DNA from: Breviolum minutum Mf 1.05b.01 | Taxonomy: Eukaryota > Sar > Dinophyceae > Suessiales > Symbiodiniaceae | Assembly: GCA_000507305.1 (NCBI GenBank) | Contig: DF240821.1 | Location: forward strand, 36,349-100,348 | Length of the DNA: 64,000 nucleotides | Reading direction: 5' to 3' | Shown here: one piece after another, positions 1-11,599 of the stretch | Layout: each line of letters begins with the position of its first letter | Numbering within the stretch: the first letter of the stretch is position 1 | Notes under the pieces: generated by a model | The model's database searches: none | Told to the model about the DNA's origin: nothing | The model's input: only the letters and a program-made list of their open reading frames with translations | Program-made: the position numbers and the translations under genes

Positions 1-455
1 GTAGAAGTAGAAGTAGAAGTAGAAGTAGAAGTAGAAGTAGAAGTAGAAGTAGAAGTAGAAGTAGAAGTAGAAGTAGAAGTAGAAGTAGAAGTAGAAGTAG
101 AAGTAGAAGTAGAAGTAGAAGTAGAAGTAGAAGTAGAAGTAGAAGTAGAAGTAGAAGTAGTAGTAGTAGAAGAAGTAGAAGTAGAAGTAGAAGTAGAAGT
201 AGAAGTAGAAGAAGTAGTAGTAGTACTAGTAGTAGTAGTAGTAGTAGTAGTACTAGTAGTACTAGTAGTACTAGTAGTACTAGTAGTACTAGTAGTAGTA
301 GTAGTAGTAGTAGTACTAGTAGTAGTAGTAGTAGTAGTAGGTGTAGTAGGAGTAGTAGGAGTAGTAGGAGTAGTAGGAGTAGTAGGAGCAGTAGCAGTAG
401 CAGTAGCAGTAGCAGTAGCAGTAGCAGTAGCAGTAGCAGTAGGAGTAGGAGTAGA
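1..455. repeat. GTAGAA / GTA / GTAGCA compound microsatellite
   Basis: The window opens inside an uninterrupted (GTAGAA)n tract. It grades into GTA triplets with ACTAGT interruptions, then GTAGGA and finally GTAGCA units, ending near base 455. The stepwise unit changes are typical of replication slippage. No coding sequence is claimed. Confidence 0.97.
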
Positions 456-477
456 TGATTTTGGGTTTGGAAGGTAT

Positions 478-870
478 AATCCGTAATCCGGCCTAAACCG
501 GGTAATCCGAAAATGTGTAATCCGTAATCTGCCTAAGGATTAAGGATTGTGCTTGATGAGCCCAGACCAGGAATGGCAAGGACCTGTCGGATGGCTGTGT
601 TGGCTACGCGAATGCCTCCGCGGAGGCTACGCAGAGGCTACGCGGGGACGAGAACTAGAATCTGAAATTAGGAATGCGCACCTTTTTCAACTTCTTGGCT
701 TGAGGCAGGGATCTCTGCAGATATACCGTTGAATACCCCGCCATATATCAAAGCTTACATTGGCTACGCGAAATGCCTACGCAAAAAAAATATACGAAAA
801 TCTAATAGGCTCCGCGGAATGGCTACGCATGCCTACGCGATGCTGTAAATACCACAAATTTGCCTACGCA
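478..870. repeat. Dispersed palindromic GGCTACGCG repeats
   Basis: TAATCCG direct repeats occupy about 478-548. After them the motif GGCTACGCG or its near complement GCCTACGC recurs at about 601-645, 761-782, 807-841 and 861-870, often as closely spaced inverted pairs around ATG or CCGCGG. The GC-rich motif stands out from AT-rich surroundings. It superficially resembles interspersed palindromes of filamentous cyanobacteria; nothing else supports transfer. Confidence 0.6.
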
Positions 871-1329
871 TACTCTATTGGAGTTCCCTTTTTGATAAAA
901 TCCTTTCATGGCAAAAAAAAACGTAGCTCAAAAGGAAAGTAGTATTCCAACATATTCCAACCATCATTTTTCAGGGGCTATGTTAAACTTCGGGGGTGTA
1001 CTCGTTTCTATTATAGAATATACATGTATCATTTATCTTATACATAATGTCTAGGAGAATATTCCAGAGTATCAATCATTTGACTCTAGTAGTGCTATTA
1101 TTTTTAGCATAATATTAGTCCTATTTCAATTCCATACCACTATCGTGTTGTGCTGACCCGTATCTGTGCGGTGATTGAGACCCAAAATAACCCAGTGACG
1201 CTTCTGAGTCAGACAAAGAATGCACCGTCAGAAGCGAAGATCACTGCTGCATGATTTACACCAAACTTGACAGTAATTGTGGTTGTTCATCTCTCGTGAT
1301 TCTTGCAAAGATTGCAAAAGTAGATGTGT

Positions 1330-1640
1330 AAATAGATACCTGGTGATTGGATGGATGAAAGGATAGATGGATCAATAGATGGATGGATGGATAGATAGGT
1401 AGGTGGGTAGGTAGTGTAGGTAGGTAGTGTAGGTAGGTAGGCAGTGTGAATAGGTAGCGCATGTAGGTAGGTCGGTAAGTAGTGTAGTTAGATAGTGTAG
1501 ATAGGTAGTGCAGGTGGATAATGTAGATGGGATACATTCCGTAGATACTGCAGATAGATCCTGTAGGCAGATAGACAAATAGATACGTACATAGATACAT
1601 AAACAAATATATAAATCGGTAGATAGATAGAGTGGTAGAT
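1330..1640. repeat. Degenerate GATA/GTAG tandem repeat
   Basis: About 310 bp of GATGGATA, GTAGGTAG and ATAGATA units with no constant long period. The two long overlapping minus-strand frames through it are translations of the repeat (Tyr, Leu, Pro, Ser-rich) and are not genes. Confidence 0.9.
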
Positions 1641-1799
1641 GTTGCTTGCACAGCAACCTTTGGCGACACAAAAGTGGATTCAAGCCTTTTCTCAAATGTT
1701 TCAAGATTATCCACCACCTGGTACAAGACATGACTCAGTGCTTGGTCAGAGCACCCAACCAGTAACCAATAACTCAAACGACCCTTACGCTTAAACAAC

Positions 1800-2740
1800 G
1801 CTTAAGCAACCCTTAAACAGCCCCCCAAAAAAGGCCAATCCAACCCTCAAGTCACGGCAAGCTTCACCACACCAACTTTCAGCCAATAGCTATGGGGACC
1901 TCGCTCCAAATCATAGAGTCCAGCCAACCTGAAAACATCGGCTTCCGGTTCACTTCCACCTCTCTCCCCCAAAGAACAAGCCTATGGGAGCATGTGAGAA
2001 ACACCAAACCGACTGGATCCCGGCTTGATAGAGTTCCTGAAATTTTATGACCATTCCTTTGCGATGTTTCTTTTTTTGAAGATGTTTGGTGTTGGAGATA
2101 TGTTGTGCCAAGGTAACAAGTGAGGGTTTTTTGAAAGTCAGAAGGGTTTTTTGTTTAAAATGCCTCTGTTCTTTTCTATAACCAAGCACCGAATAATGGT
2201 AACGGTTGGGAAGATGAACATAGCTAGAATATATGTATATATAGCATGCATTAATATCTGGATGAATTTGGGAAAACGCATGACATGAAGTTCTACTAGT
2301 TCATCACGTACATCCTGGCTTTGGAGGCAAGAGCCATTTTTGCATGGCTTCCTATCCTAAACCCTTTCAGCCCCTGGCAACAGCGAACCAAGGTTCTACT
2401 GTTGATTGAACAAGAACCCTACCACACCTGGGATGCCTAAAGCCTTGTAAATAATGGGATAAAACAACCAAACTCAACTGGTGAGTTTACCGGATTTCTG
2501 AAGTATTACTCCGATAGGGAAATTCATCTTAACTCTCAACTGTAGGACATTTCTTGGTGAAGTTTTTCTGCACCATCTGAAATGTGAGGCTATGAGAGAT
2601 TGTAAAACAAAAACATTTGCATATAAACCTATACCGTCTTTAAAGGATGCGAATTCTGAAATAGGGGGTCATGAGGTCGCTTGCCCAAACAAAACAAAAA
2701 AAGAACACCTCTTTTCCCTCCAAACAATCTTGAAAAAGAG
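1800..2740. other. Unique intergenic or 3' intronic DNA
   Basis: No convincing exon is visible. The missing C-terminal exons of the epimerase-like gene should lie here or beyond the left edge. A minus-strand segment at about 1960-2040, preceded by TTTCAG, was considered, but neither open frame matches what the family requires after LRLPAG. Confidence 0.5.
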
Positions 2741-2749
2741 AACAAAATA

Positions 2750-2900
2750 CTGTATATATATATATAACAAATATATATATATATATTATATATATAACTA
2801 TAATATATATATATATATCATATATATATATATTACATATATCATATATATATATATATTATATCATATATATATTACATCATATATATATATGTATTAT
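2750..2900. repeat. TA-rich microsatellite
   Basis: About 150 bp of alternating TATATA with short TTACATATC interruptions. It is immediately 3' (minus-strand sense) of the last recognised exon of the epimerase-like gene. Confidence 0.95.
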
Positions 2901-2986
2901 CTTTCAAAAACCCTTTCAATTGGAGGCATCCCTGTGACTACTTCCGATCTCCATCACCCATCACCACCACGGACCACCGGACCAGC

Positions 2987-5900
2987 CGGCCGGCAACCTC
3001 AACACCGCACCGCTGCCGGCACTCCGTGCAGCCTCTTCCGCTTGCAACATGCGTTGCGCGCTGCTGCTTTCGCTGAGACTCCCAGATTCATCCACAGCGT
3101 TGCCATCATCCTGGTTGGTGGTTGGTTCACCAACGCATCTGAAAAATATGCGCAAGTCAAATTGGATCATATCCCCAAGTAAGGTAAAAAATAGTTGAGT
3201 TGCCACCACCTAGACCTAGCCTGGCATTTGTCAAAAATTTCTTAGATTTTTTTGGGCGGAAAAATTCAAGGGCCACAAAAAAACAAGGACTTTTTATGAG
3301 ACGAGGGTCAGATTCTGTTAAAAAGAATGAATCCCGAATTGATTTTAAGAAAGTAAGTTTACTTACAACGGCATATGACCCCCTACTGTTGATGGACAAA
3401 ATCCTGCACCACCAAGGATGATGATTATCCCATTATTTATAGGGTTTTTACCATCCCAGGTGGTGCAGGATTTCTTCCATCAACAGTATGTTGACTTTTT
3501 ATTAGGATAAAGGGCCCAACTACACTGTTTCCTGGAAACTGACCCCAGGGACTAGCTCGGAGCTAGCACAGGGATGATGTTTGCCATGTATGGAATAAGC
3601 AAAATGAATGAGTGAAGTTCACCATGATTTCGATCAGCACTTAATAAGTGGGATGCTCATTAAAACTAGATAAAAACAGTAGGTCTCTGAGAATCTATTC
3701 ACAACCACCCCTCCACCAACCAATCCAGCTTGACACCAAACTGCCCGCGCCTCGGCAAAAACACTGGCAGAAGAGGTGAAGACAACAATTCCACCAGATG
3801 CCACATGCTGCACAGCCTCTGCGACTGATTCTGCATAATCAGCTGTCCTGGCAGACGAGAACACTGAAGATGTGTGAATTTGCAACGTGATTTCTGGAGG
3901 AAGTTTTCAATGAACTTTTCTCAAATTTTCTGAGTAGATCTGAGTAGCATATAAACCCCCTCAAAATCAGGGCAACTATACCTGGTGTATACTTGAGCGA
4001 ATTAAAGCTATAGAACCTTTTGCCAGAACCAAACAATTTATTCTAAGTTTGTCATTTGGAAATACAACTCTGATATACTCAAATATATGAGTCCCATTGA
4101 GCAACTAGTAAGCATGGCTATATCTCTATCTGTCCAAATATTGCTAGCAAAACTGGTGTGCATACAATGTCTACATTATGACGAATTAAGCCGAACAAGC
4201 TTGTAGCATCGGATATGCCCACCTTGAAAGTAGCCACTTCTGGATTGTCAGATGTTTTGTTGGCCACTTTGAGAATTTTGAGATGAATCTGAATCTTCAG
4301 TTTTCAAACTGGCATTCTTTTGGGAAAACACGCATCCCAAAATCAGGAGTTGACATCCTCTATGTCACCTGGAAAGGATCGATGGCTAGCCACTCCCATG
4401 TATTGGTTTATCATGGCCCCTTACGAAGCCACCTGTTGGGAGTGGCTAGCCATCTACTTTCACTATAGTGTATGAGAGAATCACCCTCCCCATACTATGG
4501 AAGAAATCAGACTAACCAGTTGGTATGGTAAATATCCCATTGTTTACGACGGGTTATATAAGTAGATCCCCGGTGGTTGTTTCGGATTTCTGAACCATCA
4601 ACAGTACCACCCTCTCTCCCCACATCTATGAAAAGTGTTGAGCCTACTAGGAGGGGCGCAATAGACCACCTGACAAGCTAGCCAGGCGACGTCAGCGTGT
4701 AGCAGATTCTCATCTTGCAGATCCAAAAACCCATTTAAAAAGCAACTCGAATGAAGTTCCTATCAGATGAGTTTCTTAGATTTGCATGTTCGATGCTTGG
4801 AAAAAATGAAGAATATTCCCGAAATGGTGGTTTAATGGTGATTTACTCGGGTAGAAAGTAGAAAACATCTCAAGCAACGATGAGTGACGTCCGAACTGAT
4901 GATATTTTCTTTGATAGTAAGTGTTTCAGATTTGATTCTTGGAGATGATTAGATAGGTGCATACCCCAAACAACTAACAAGATCTCCACACCTGAGCAAA
5001 TTTCATCTTTGAAGCTTTCCTGGGAGCGAGGTATGGCAAAGGATGAAAAAAAAAACATTCGACTTCAGTTCGAAATAGGGTGAAATGGGGGGGGGCCTAT
5101 AAGCAGGGGTTTGTTCACCCCAGGCAAACCCATTCATTTTTCGGCCATATATAGGGGTTTTACAGGACTCCATTTATAATAATCATAGAGACCCCAATTT
5201 TTTTTGTATGTTTAATGGAAGGCCAATCCCGAAAACCCTTACGTTTGGAACATGGCTGGTCAACCTACCCCCGCCCCCCTAACCTACCCCCCCAGAAATA
5301 AGGCCTTATTAAGGGTTTAATACCATTGGTTTCCCTTAAAAAGATAGTGAAGTTTCATAGGATTCCCTTCATAAAGAAAATATGCTTGTTAACCCACTTA
5401 GTTCACCAAGATTTTGGCAACCCCCAATACATTCATCACAAGAACTTATTAAGGAGTTGTTAACCACCCTCATCCATCCCTTAAACAATGCCCCAGGTAA
5501 GGCCCTATGTATTTCCTGGGCTTAAAACCCGCGTAGCGCTTCCCAAGCTTCAAATCTTCTGCCAAGATGGGCTCTAAACCTTCGTTCCTTAAGGCTTCAT
5601 GGTTCGTCTCCGTCAAAGTGGCAGCCACCACCTGGTAGTAACTAAGGTTGTTTTCAAGGCCGCAAGACCTGGAAACCCCTTCCAAATGGCCGAATTTCAT
5701 GGCAAATAAACGGGGGTGATACCAACAACTTCCCAAGCGGGATGATCCTCCAAGTAGAGCACACCCGTTCGGCAATCCCAATTATGAAAGAAATCCCTAG
5801 CCTTGTGGTAAAGGTTGCTCGGGGTGTGTTCCAAAGGTGTGCTGTTAAACAATTTTTGAGGTTTTTACCGTGGCTGGATGAAGCAACGAAAGACTAAGGC

Positions 5901-8336
5901 GGTTAAGAAAGGAAACAATGAGTTCACCTATATAAACGAGGAGGCAAACTCCTAGTAAAACACAGGTGTATAGATAAACACATGATATACGTTGGACATC
6001 CTGACATCCTGCGTTCTGATTCGAATTGTTTCTAATGCAATGAGTAACACTAAGCTGATTCCAAAACAAAGTTCTTTCCTAGAAGTACTATGAATCGTTT
6101 TGGCAGTTGTTGGTCTGTATTCAAGCAAGCAAATGGATTCCCAAATTCTTCCGGACCTTCACAGAATCTCCTTACACCCAAAAGTCACCATACTGGTATA
6201 GGATTCCTGTCTGAATCTTCCAGATCAATTGGTTAAATCCTTTTGGACGATGTTTCCGAAATGCCCTCTGGTAAACTAACATAGCAATGGAAAACCAGCA
6301 TTTTTAATAGAAGATACATCTTCAAATGGTGGATTTCCTATTGCTATGTTAGTTTACCGGAGTGTATCTTTCCAAAAAGATCTTTATCAAAACTCCTGAC
6401 AACTTCGCAACAAAAAAATATGTCGATGTTTGCAGCCCAAAACATCGACCAATGGAAGCCCTTTCGGGGTTCGAGACTTTGGACTTGAAGTATCCTCCAA
6501 AGGAAAACGCATCGCAAAGCGAAAAGAATCTAGAGTATGACTATCTGCGTATATATACACATAAATGTGCAAGGTCCTATGTACTGATGTGATTCATATG
6601 AAAGATCTGGATGTTCCAGGATTGCTTCGGGTTGCGAGTTTGGTACGGATATATATACTGTTGATAGCTGATTTGCAAAAAAATAAGCAATGAAAAGATG
6701 TATTTCACAAACTTCCCAGTACAAACTTTGCTAAATGGATGTTTCCGAAAATAGTGGTACCCCCAAATCATCCATTTTAATAGGGTTTTCCACTATAAAC
6801 CATCCATTTTGGGGTGCCCCTATTTTGGAAACACCCAAATCTTGATCAAAAAATCCTATCCAAAAGTTGCCTCCCAGACTTGAGTTAACAGTATATATTG
6901 CTTGTAAAATGGCCATCGAAAAAACCTCTGCTGGATTCTTGGATCGAAAAATTTCTGGAACTCGTCCAAGTGGTCATTTCCACTAAAAGATGAAAGGAGC
7001 TGTATCAACAAGATGAAATTTCGAATTCTTCAGTGGAAATTCAAGGTTCTAATACTTTTTACCTCCCAGACATTGTATAGCAATAGGACAAAATGACATG
7101 ATCCATAGCTTGATAGTTCCCCCAATTTTTTCCTGCTTACGGCAAACCAGTTGCATCTTTCAGCCCTACTAAAAATCTTAGAATCCACATCAAGCCAAAT
7201 TCCTCTTGGCAAAGAAACTGGAATCTACTTGGATGATCATCACATTCATTGCAGTCAGCAAGTGGTTACTAGCCATGGTGAGTAAGTCCCCTAAGTACCG
7301 GTGTTCCCCTTCCAAATGGCGCAAATGACTTATAAATGACGGGAGTTACTAACCACTTACAAGTCCTGGGATGACCCTCCAAGTAACACACAAAACTCTT
7401 TTGAATCTCTTTCAAAAAACACAACTTCACCGGCACTATACACAAGAGAACAATCACCTGAAAACGAAACGAATCTGTCATCATCCGTTTTTTTTCTAAC
7501 CCCCGGCCCCCATCATCACTTTCAACGGTTTCAACGGTGCACCTTGGCTTGTGGTTTTTGAGACTGCCAAAGCTTAGCGACTCGACGTCCCAAATAACCA
7601 GCACCCACGACAAGCAAGTCCTGAAGGTTTAGTCAACTGGTTACTCTTCCTCCCACAAGTATAATAGTCACGCAATCATGTAACCGCCGGTCTTGCGAAT
7701 GGTTTCCCATGCCATACCCACAGATCAACTACTCATCTGGCTGAATTTCACCTTTCAACGCCCAAATGCCTGAAAAGGCGAAGCCATTTTTCTTATACCA
7801 AACTAACTTGTTTTTGAAAGGAAATCCATGAGTGTTTACATGATCATTTACCTTAGGAATCATTTCCCAAAAGAAAACACCATGACCCCTTCAAAATGAG
7901 CCCCTACTAGTCATAAATGGAGTTATTTCACCCCTATAAATGGCCTTATAAATGGCTAACTGGCATTATAACCCCTATAAACGGAGTCATTTCACCACTG
8001 GAAATGGCCGAAAATAAACGGGTAACTGGACTTATATCCCCTACAAATGGAGTCATACTGTTGATGGAAGAAATCCTGCACCACCTGGGATGTATAAAAC
8101 CCTGTAAATGATGGGATATTTACCATTCCAACTGGTTAGCCAGATTTCTTCCATCAACAGTAACTCCTCATTTATAACTAGTTTCCACAAAAAATCCCCC
8201 TCGCCTCCTCCGTCACCTCCGGCATTGCCGCGAAGCTACCTTGCCGCGCCGTGGGCACCAGCAACGCTGTTGCCAACGCCAGCGCCAGGACCGGCAACGC
8301 CCCACGGCGCATTGGCACGGTGCAACGGCGCACCAT
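2987..8336 (-). CDS. NAD(P)-binding Rossmann epimerase-like protein, multi-exon (partial)
   Basis: Exons on the minus strand: 8336-8205, 7620-7543, 5631 to about 5539, a doubtful small exon 5019-4992, 3893-3751 and 3110-2987. Exon 1 starts at MVRRC and has an Arg-rich start followed by a hydrophobic stretch (residues about 14-28, LPVLALALATALLVP), as in a signal or bipartite plastid-targeting peptide. Exon 2 carries the dinucleotide-binding loop, VVGAGYLGRRVAKLW. Exon 3 is the second beta-alpha unit, TLTETNHEALRNEGLEP. Exon 5 gives VVFTSSASVFAE, the catalytic-serine strand of extended short-chain dehydrogenases. It joins in phase 0 to DDGNAVDESGSLSESSS and the aE..lRLPAG segment of exon 6. 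The family acts on nucleotide sugars or related substrates; the substrate is unknown here. Donors at exons 1, 5 and 6 read G|GC, while exon 2 uses GT. The catalytic YxxxK appears replaced, as in plant plastid homologues. Missing: the exon 3 donor is unclear, and the C-terminal exons after LRLPAG were not found. Confidence 0.8.
3384..3488. mobile_element. Family A TIR element (copy A1)
   Basis: Perfect 12-bp TIR TACTGTTGATGG/CCATCAACAGTA. GT to AG spans 3388-3486 (99 bp). Both subterminal arms are of the CTGCACCACC type, so this copy is almost a full hairpin. It lies inside the intron between exons 5 and 6 of the epimerase-like gene. Confidence 0.93.
4494..4606. mobile_element. Family A TIR element, left end eroded (A11)
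   Basis: The right end CCATCAACAGTA is intact. The left end reads ACTATGGAAGAAATC and has lost the GTTG of the TIR. It lies in an intron of the epimerase-like gene. Confidence 0.75.
6263..6366. mobile_element. Family C TIR element
   Basis: Inverted termini GGTAAACTAACATAGCAATG and its complement near 6338-6360 flank a short core carrying GAAGATACATCTTC. The GAAGATGTATTTCC core motif recurs in other C copies (about 43896, 56270). It lies in the intron between exons 2 and 3 of the epimerase-like gene. Confidence 0.8.
6737..6836. mobile_element. Family D TIR element (D1)
   Basis: Inverted ends GTTTCCGAAAATAGTGGTAC and GGGTGCCCCTATTTTGGAAAC surround a core with two CCATCCATTTT-like arms. This is the family seen again at 24639, 43307, 49034 and 54194. 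Confidence 0.85.
7226..7385. mobile_element. Family B TIR element (B1)
   Basis: Left end TACTTGGATGATCATC, right end GATGACCCTCCAAGTA, about 160 bp. The core holds CATGGTGAGTAAGTCCCC and the CCTTCCAAATGGC motif common to B copies. It lies in an intron of the epimerase-like gene, just 3' (minus sense) of exon 2. Confidence 0.85.
7893..8054. mobile_element. Family F TIR element
   Basis: Repeated CCCCTATAAATGG and GGAGTNATTTCACC blocks in inverted arrangement around GGCCGAAAATAAACGGGTAACTGG. The same building blocks occur at about 9034, 23091, 24037 and 61099. It abuts family A copy A2. Confidence 0.7.
8056..8162. mobile_element. Family A TIR element (A2)
   Basis: Perfect 12-bp TIR; GT to AG is 8060-8160. 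The left arm is of the CTGCACCACCTGGGATG type, and the right arm is the complement of CGGCTAACCAGTTGG, so the two arms differ beyond the outer 20 bp. It lies in intron 1 of the epimerase-like gene, 42 bp from the exon 1 donor. Confidence 0.93.
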
Positions 8337-8832
8337 TGGACCACCAAAGGATATAAAAACAGAGGTGGGATGCGGTTTTGGTTGAGTTGTTGAAAGGTTT
8401 GAGATTTCCGGTTCTGTTCCTACGATGAACCTTATGTTTTGATGTGAATCAAAGAATGTTTCGAACAGTTCCAAAGGGATGTTGGAAATAAAATACCTTG
8501 CCGAACTTTTCTGGTATGTTGGTTGATATGCTCCAAATCGTTCACTCCTCAAAACAGGACCCAATTTCCCCAACAAAGAAGCAGTCTGTGCTGATCGGCC
8601 AAGAGCAAATCCAAGCAGGAATTTGAACATAACCCAAAATCCCTGTAAATCTACTACTAAGCAATTGTAACTCGGTCTGCCATTGAACCCACTGGTTTCT
8701 TTTTTTGTGTCATGCCCCCGATGAGATCCATTCAGGAATGAAACCTCAATGACTCATTGCTACCCTTCAGCTGCGAGGCCGAGAAAGCTACAAATCTCTC
8801 ACCTTTTCCAAAGGCCTCTTCGAGACTGAAGG

Positions 8833-8979
8833 TGAGCCACAAAAAAAAACTCGGATACCTTCCATGAAATCCTGGTTGTTTTATAGGGATCCAAACATAA
8901 TGGTTTATTATAATCCCCATATAGCTGTGTAATCCCCCCTATATCCTAAACAACCAGGGGCTCTTTTTTCATTGCTCAG
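8833..8979. mobile_element. Family E TIR element (E1)
   Basis: Left end TGAGCCACAAAAAAAA preceded by G (a GT donor, GGTGAGCC). The right end TTTTTTCATTGCTCAG is a pyrimidine tract plus acceptor AG. The core holds ATCCTGGTTGTTTTATAGGG and AATCCCCATATAGCTGTG, conserved in the other E copies. Confidence 0.85.
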
Positions 8980-9399
8980 GTGTATTTTCTGAACAAACTC
9001 TGTTTAAAGGTCCTAGAAGACGTCAGCAGTTATAAGTAGGGGCCCATTTCACTCCACTTATAGGGGTTGTTTCACCCCCAGGCAAACCCATTTTATCTTC
9101 GGCCATTCATAGGGGTGAAATGCCTCCATCCCTAAGTAGTAGGGGCCTATCTTGAAGCTGCTCCCAATTGCCAGTGCAAAAATCTGGATGATTGAGTGAT
9201 GATATACGTTGATGGCTCAGATCAAGTACTGTCTGGAATGTATAGAATCCTGTTGCCCATTTTAGATGGACACACTCAATACCACAAAAAGAGAAAATAA
9301 CTCTACAAACTACCTGTGCTTTGTTACAATGAAATACAGTACTCTGGTTAGTTTACTTCTCTACTTTAAAAAAAAAACAAGCAACACGTTTTGGACCCC

Positions 9400-9490
9400 A
9401 AAATTCTGCAACCAACATGTTCACCAGATGGTTTTGGGGGTGGATTCTTGTTTGGATTGGTCGCTCTGCATTGGCTGATGCTTTCGCTGA
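9400..9490 (+). CDS. Possible exon ending at a family A element
   Basis: An open stretch encoding Trp-rich hydrophobic sequence (TRWFWGWILVWIGRSALADA in one frame, FGGGFLFGLVALHWLMLSL in another) runs up to a diverged family A terminus (GTTGGAAGAAATCC, 9491). If the element is spliced as an intron (9491-9599), the exon would join GTGCAGCACC at 9600. Sequence after 9600 resembles a family C arm, so the assignment is weak. No function recognised. Confidence 0.25.
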
Positions 9491-9599
9491 GTTGGAAGAA
9501 ATCCGGCGTGCACCACTGGAGGTTGGTAGTTCATCCCATTATTTACAGAGCTTTGAAAAAAAAATCCCAGGTGATGCAGAATTTCCGAACCATCAACAG
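9491..9599 (+). mobile_element. Family A TIR element, diverged (A3)
   Basis: Left end GTTGGAAGAAATCCGGCG, right end ATTTCCGAACCATCAACAG. It keeps GT and AG at its exact ends. The core TCATCCCATTATTTACAG matches other A copies. Confidence 0.8.
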
Positions 9600-10180
9600 G
9601 TGCAGCACCTGAAAATTGATGCTTCAAAAAGACGTTTGCCTTTCATTTTGGGGCAAACGACCTATTTTCAGCGGCGAACTTGCTGTTAGTTTAGGGAGGG
9701 TAACTCAAAGAACTCATATGTGATGAATCTTATGCAATGTACAGAGGTACCAAACACCTAGAAACATCTGAAAATCTATTTTTTCAAACAACACACTTGC
9801 TGAATCAGAAATTTTCCAACCTTCCAATTGGAGGTACTAATCTTTATTGGTGGGTTATTTGGGTTCTAATCGACATGCACACTCCCCGAAACACCTTTCG
9901 CAGGACTAGACCTCCTTGGTACAAGAGCATTCACCAAGAAAGTGGTCAAGAACCTGTAGTAAACGCAACTTCACATCTATAAAAAGAGTTGCCCACTAAC
10001 AAATACGCAATTCTGAAGACTTTTTCGGGAGTATGCAACTGCGAAACTACTTGTCACCACTCGGGTTCTTGAGCCTATGGCTCTGCACCTCTCCCCCCCT
10101 AAGGGGAACCATAAAAAAGCCCATCCCGCCCAGGAAATAAGGCCTTAGTAAGGGACTATCAACCCTCAGTGTCCCCTTAC

Positions 10181-10289
10181 TACTGTTGATGGAAGAAATC
10201 CGGCTAACCAGTTGAGGTTGGTAGTTTATCCCAATATTTATAGGGTTTCATACATCCCAGGTGGTGCAGGATTTCAGCCATCAACAGTA
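10181..10289. mobile_element. Family A TIR element (A4)
   Basis: Perfect 12-bp TIR; GT to AG is 10185-10287. Left arm is CGGCTAACCAGTTGAGG, right arm GGTGGTGCAGGATTTC. It has the same two-arm composition as A2 in the opposite orientation. Confidence 0.93.
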
Positions 10290-10499
10290 TCTCCTAATTT
10301 CTGGGGGGTTGGCATTGGGATGCTCTTAGATTCCCATGAAAATGAACCTCAGGCCACCCTTCCTTTTTCAAACTTAAATCGATGTCACTTCTGGCCCATT
10401 TGTGCAAGGAAGCCCCGTTAACCTCAGGCATGTTGAAGGATAGTTCAGCTTCAAAGGCGCCAGGTTCTAGCAAGAAGACGTGAATCCAAATCAGGGCTA

Positions 10500-10566
10500 C
10501 TCTACATACATCTATCTGTCTTATATATATATATGTATATATATATATATGTATATATACATGTAA
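10500..10566. repeat. TA/GTATAT microsatellite
   Basis: Alternating TATATG tract of about 65 bp. No other feature is seen in the surrounding 10300-11000 apart from a short AAAAAAAAC tract. Confidence 0.9.
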
Positions 10567-11599
10567 CAAAAATAACCCAGGGTTGCGTAGTTGAAAGGAT
10601 TTTTCTAATGGATGAGAGGAACCGCGGGATATTTCAGCTCTAAACATACCCAAAGTCAGTTCTGGCGAAGTAGCCTGAGACTTCAGGTGGTTGGAAAAAA
10701 CAAATCTTCCCCAAATTGTGGTGAAAAATGGTGACTAAAAAGTCATTAAAAAAAAAACAAGTAACAAGAATAAAATCACAAGTATATTGGACCCATGAGA
10801 TCTAAAATAGATTGCGAGCAGAAAAAAGTTTGACCTTTATTATTATACTACTGTAGCCCAGCCTACTAGCCATGAAGTACCCTCCTTCTACTTACATCTT
10901 CTACTTACATCTCGACCTGATTAAAGTGGTCTCAAGTATCAAAATGAAGCACGGAAACTAACCTTTAAACCGCAGAAATCAGCCGAAACTCGTTGATTTT
11001 CTGCCTCTCAAACCCCAGGTGCCCTTCGAGTCATTTGTTTCCAACACCAAGTACGGGATGTCCAGCTGGAAGTTACTAACGATCGTTAGTAAGGTGGTTT
11101 ATAAGCTATTTAGGGGACTTACAACCTACCTATATATAGGGGTTATTATAATCAAGTTTTCTTACTTTTCACCACAGCGTCGCTGTGTTTCATTGGATGG
11201 TCTCCTTTGGATGTTTCTTGTCAAAAGGTGGGGGGGAAACTTTCCCCATTTTTCGCGAACTGCGAAACGTGAAAAAATAGAGTCCCTCCCCAAATTTTCA
11301 TCAACGTCAAAGCCTTACTCGAGACCCCAGGAACTTGGGGTTGTAGGGACTAGAAACTCTAACTGCTTGGTGGTTTCGACCCGTTTGAATTGTTTTTGTC
11401 ACACTGGATCATCTTCCCAGGTAAGGTTAACAATAAAATTATACCAGCATAGACCCCAGATAGCAAAAACCAATTTTTGTGTTATCAATGTAGAAAACAG
11501 GTGTAACGTCTGCAAGAAGCTCATGACAAAATTCATTGTTGTTTTCTGTGGTGTCTGTGTGAAATTGGTGGCCCTGAATATAGAAGGAGGATATGAAAC

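Noticed and set aside
1256..1798. 180-codon minus-strand frame
   Set aside because: Mostly a GATA/GTAG tandem repeat giving Tyr, Leu and Pro repeats, with no splice context.
1950..2189. Possible next exon of the epimerase-like gene (ELYQAGIQSVWCF after TTTCAG)
   Set aside because: Phase does not match the exon ending at 2987, and the residues after it do not follow the family.
3634..3893. Initial reading of this exon as a DEAD2-type helicase C-terminal segment (GGIVVFTSSAS)
   Set aside because: Neighbouring exons supply a Rossmann GAGYLG loop and a DES..LRLPAG segment that join in phase, so it is the epimerase-like gene.
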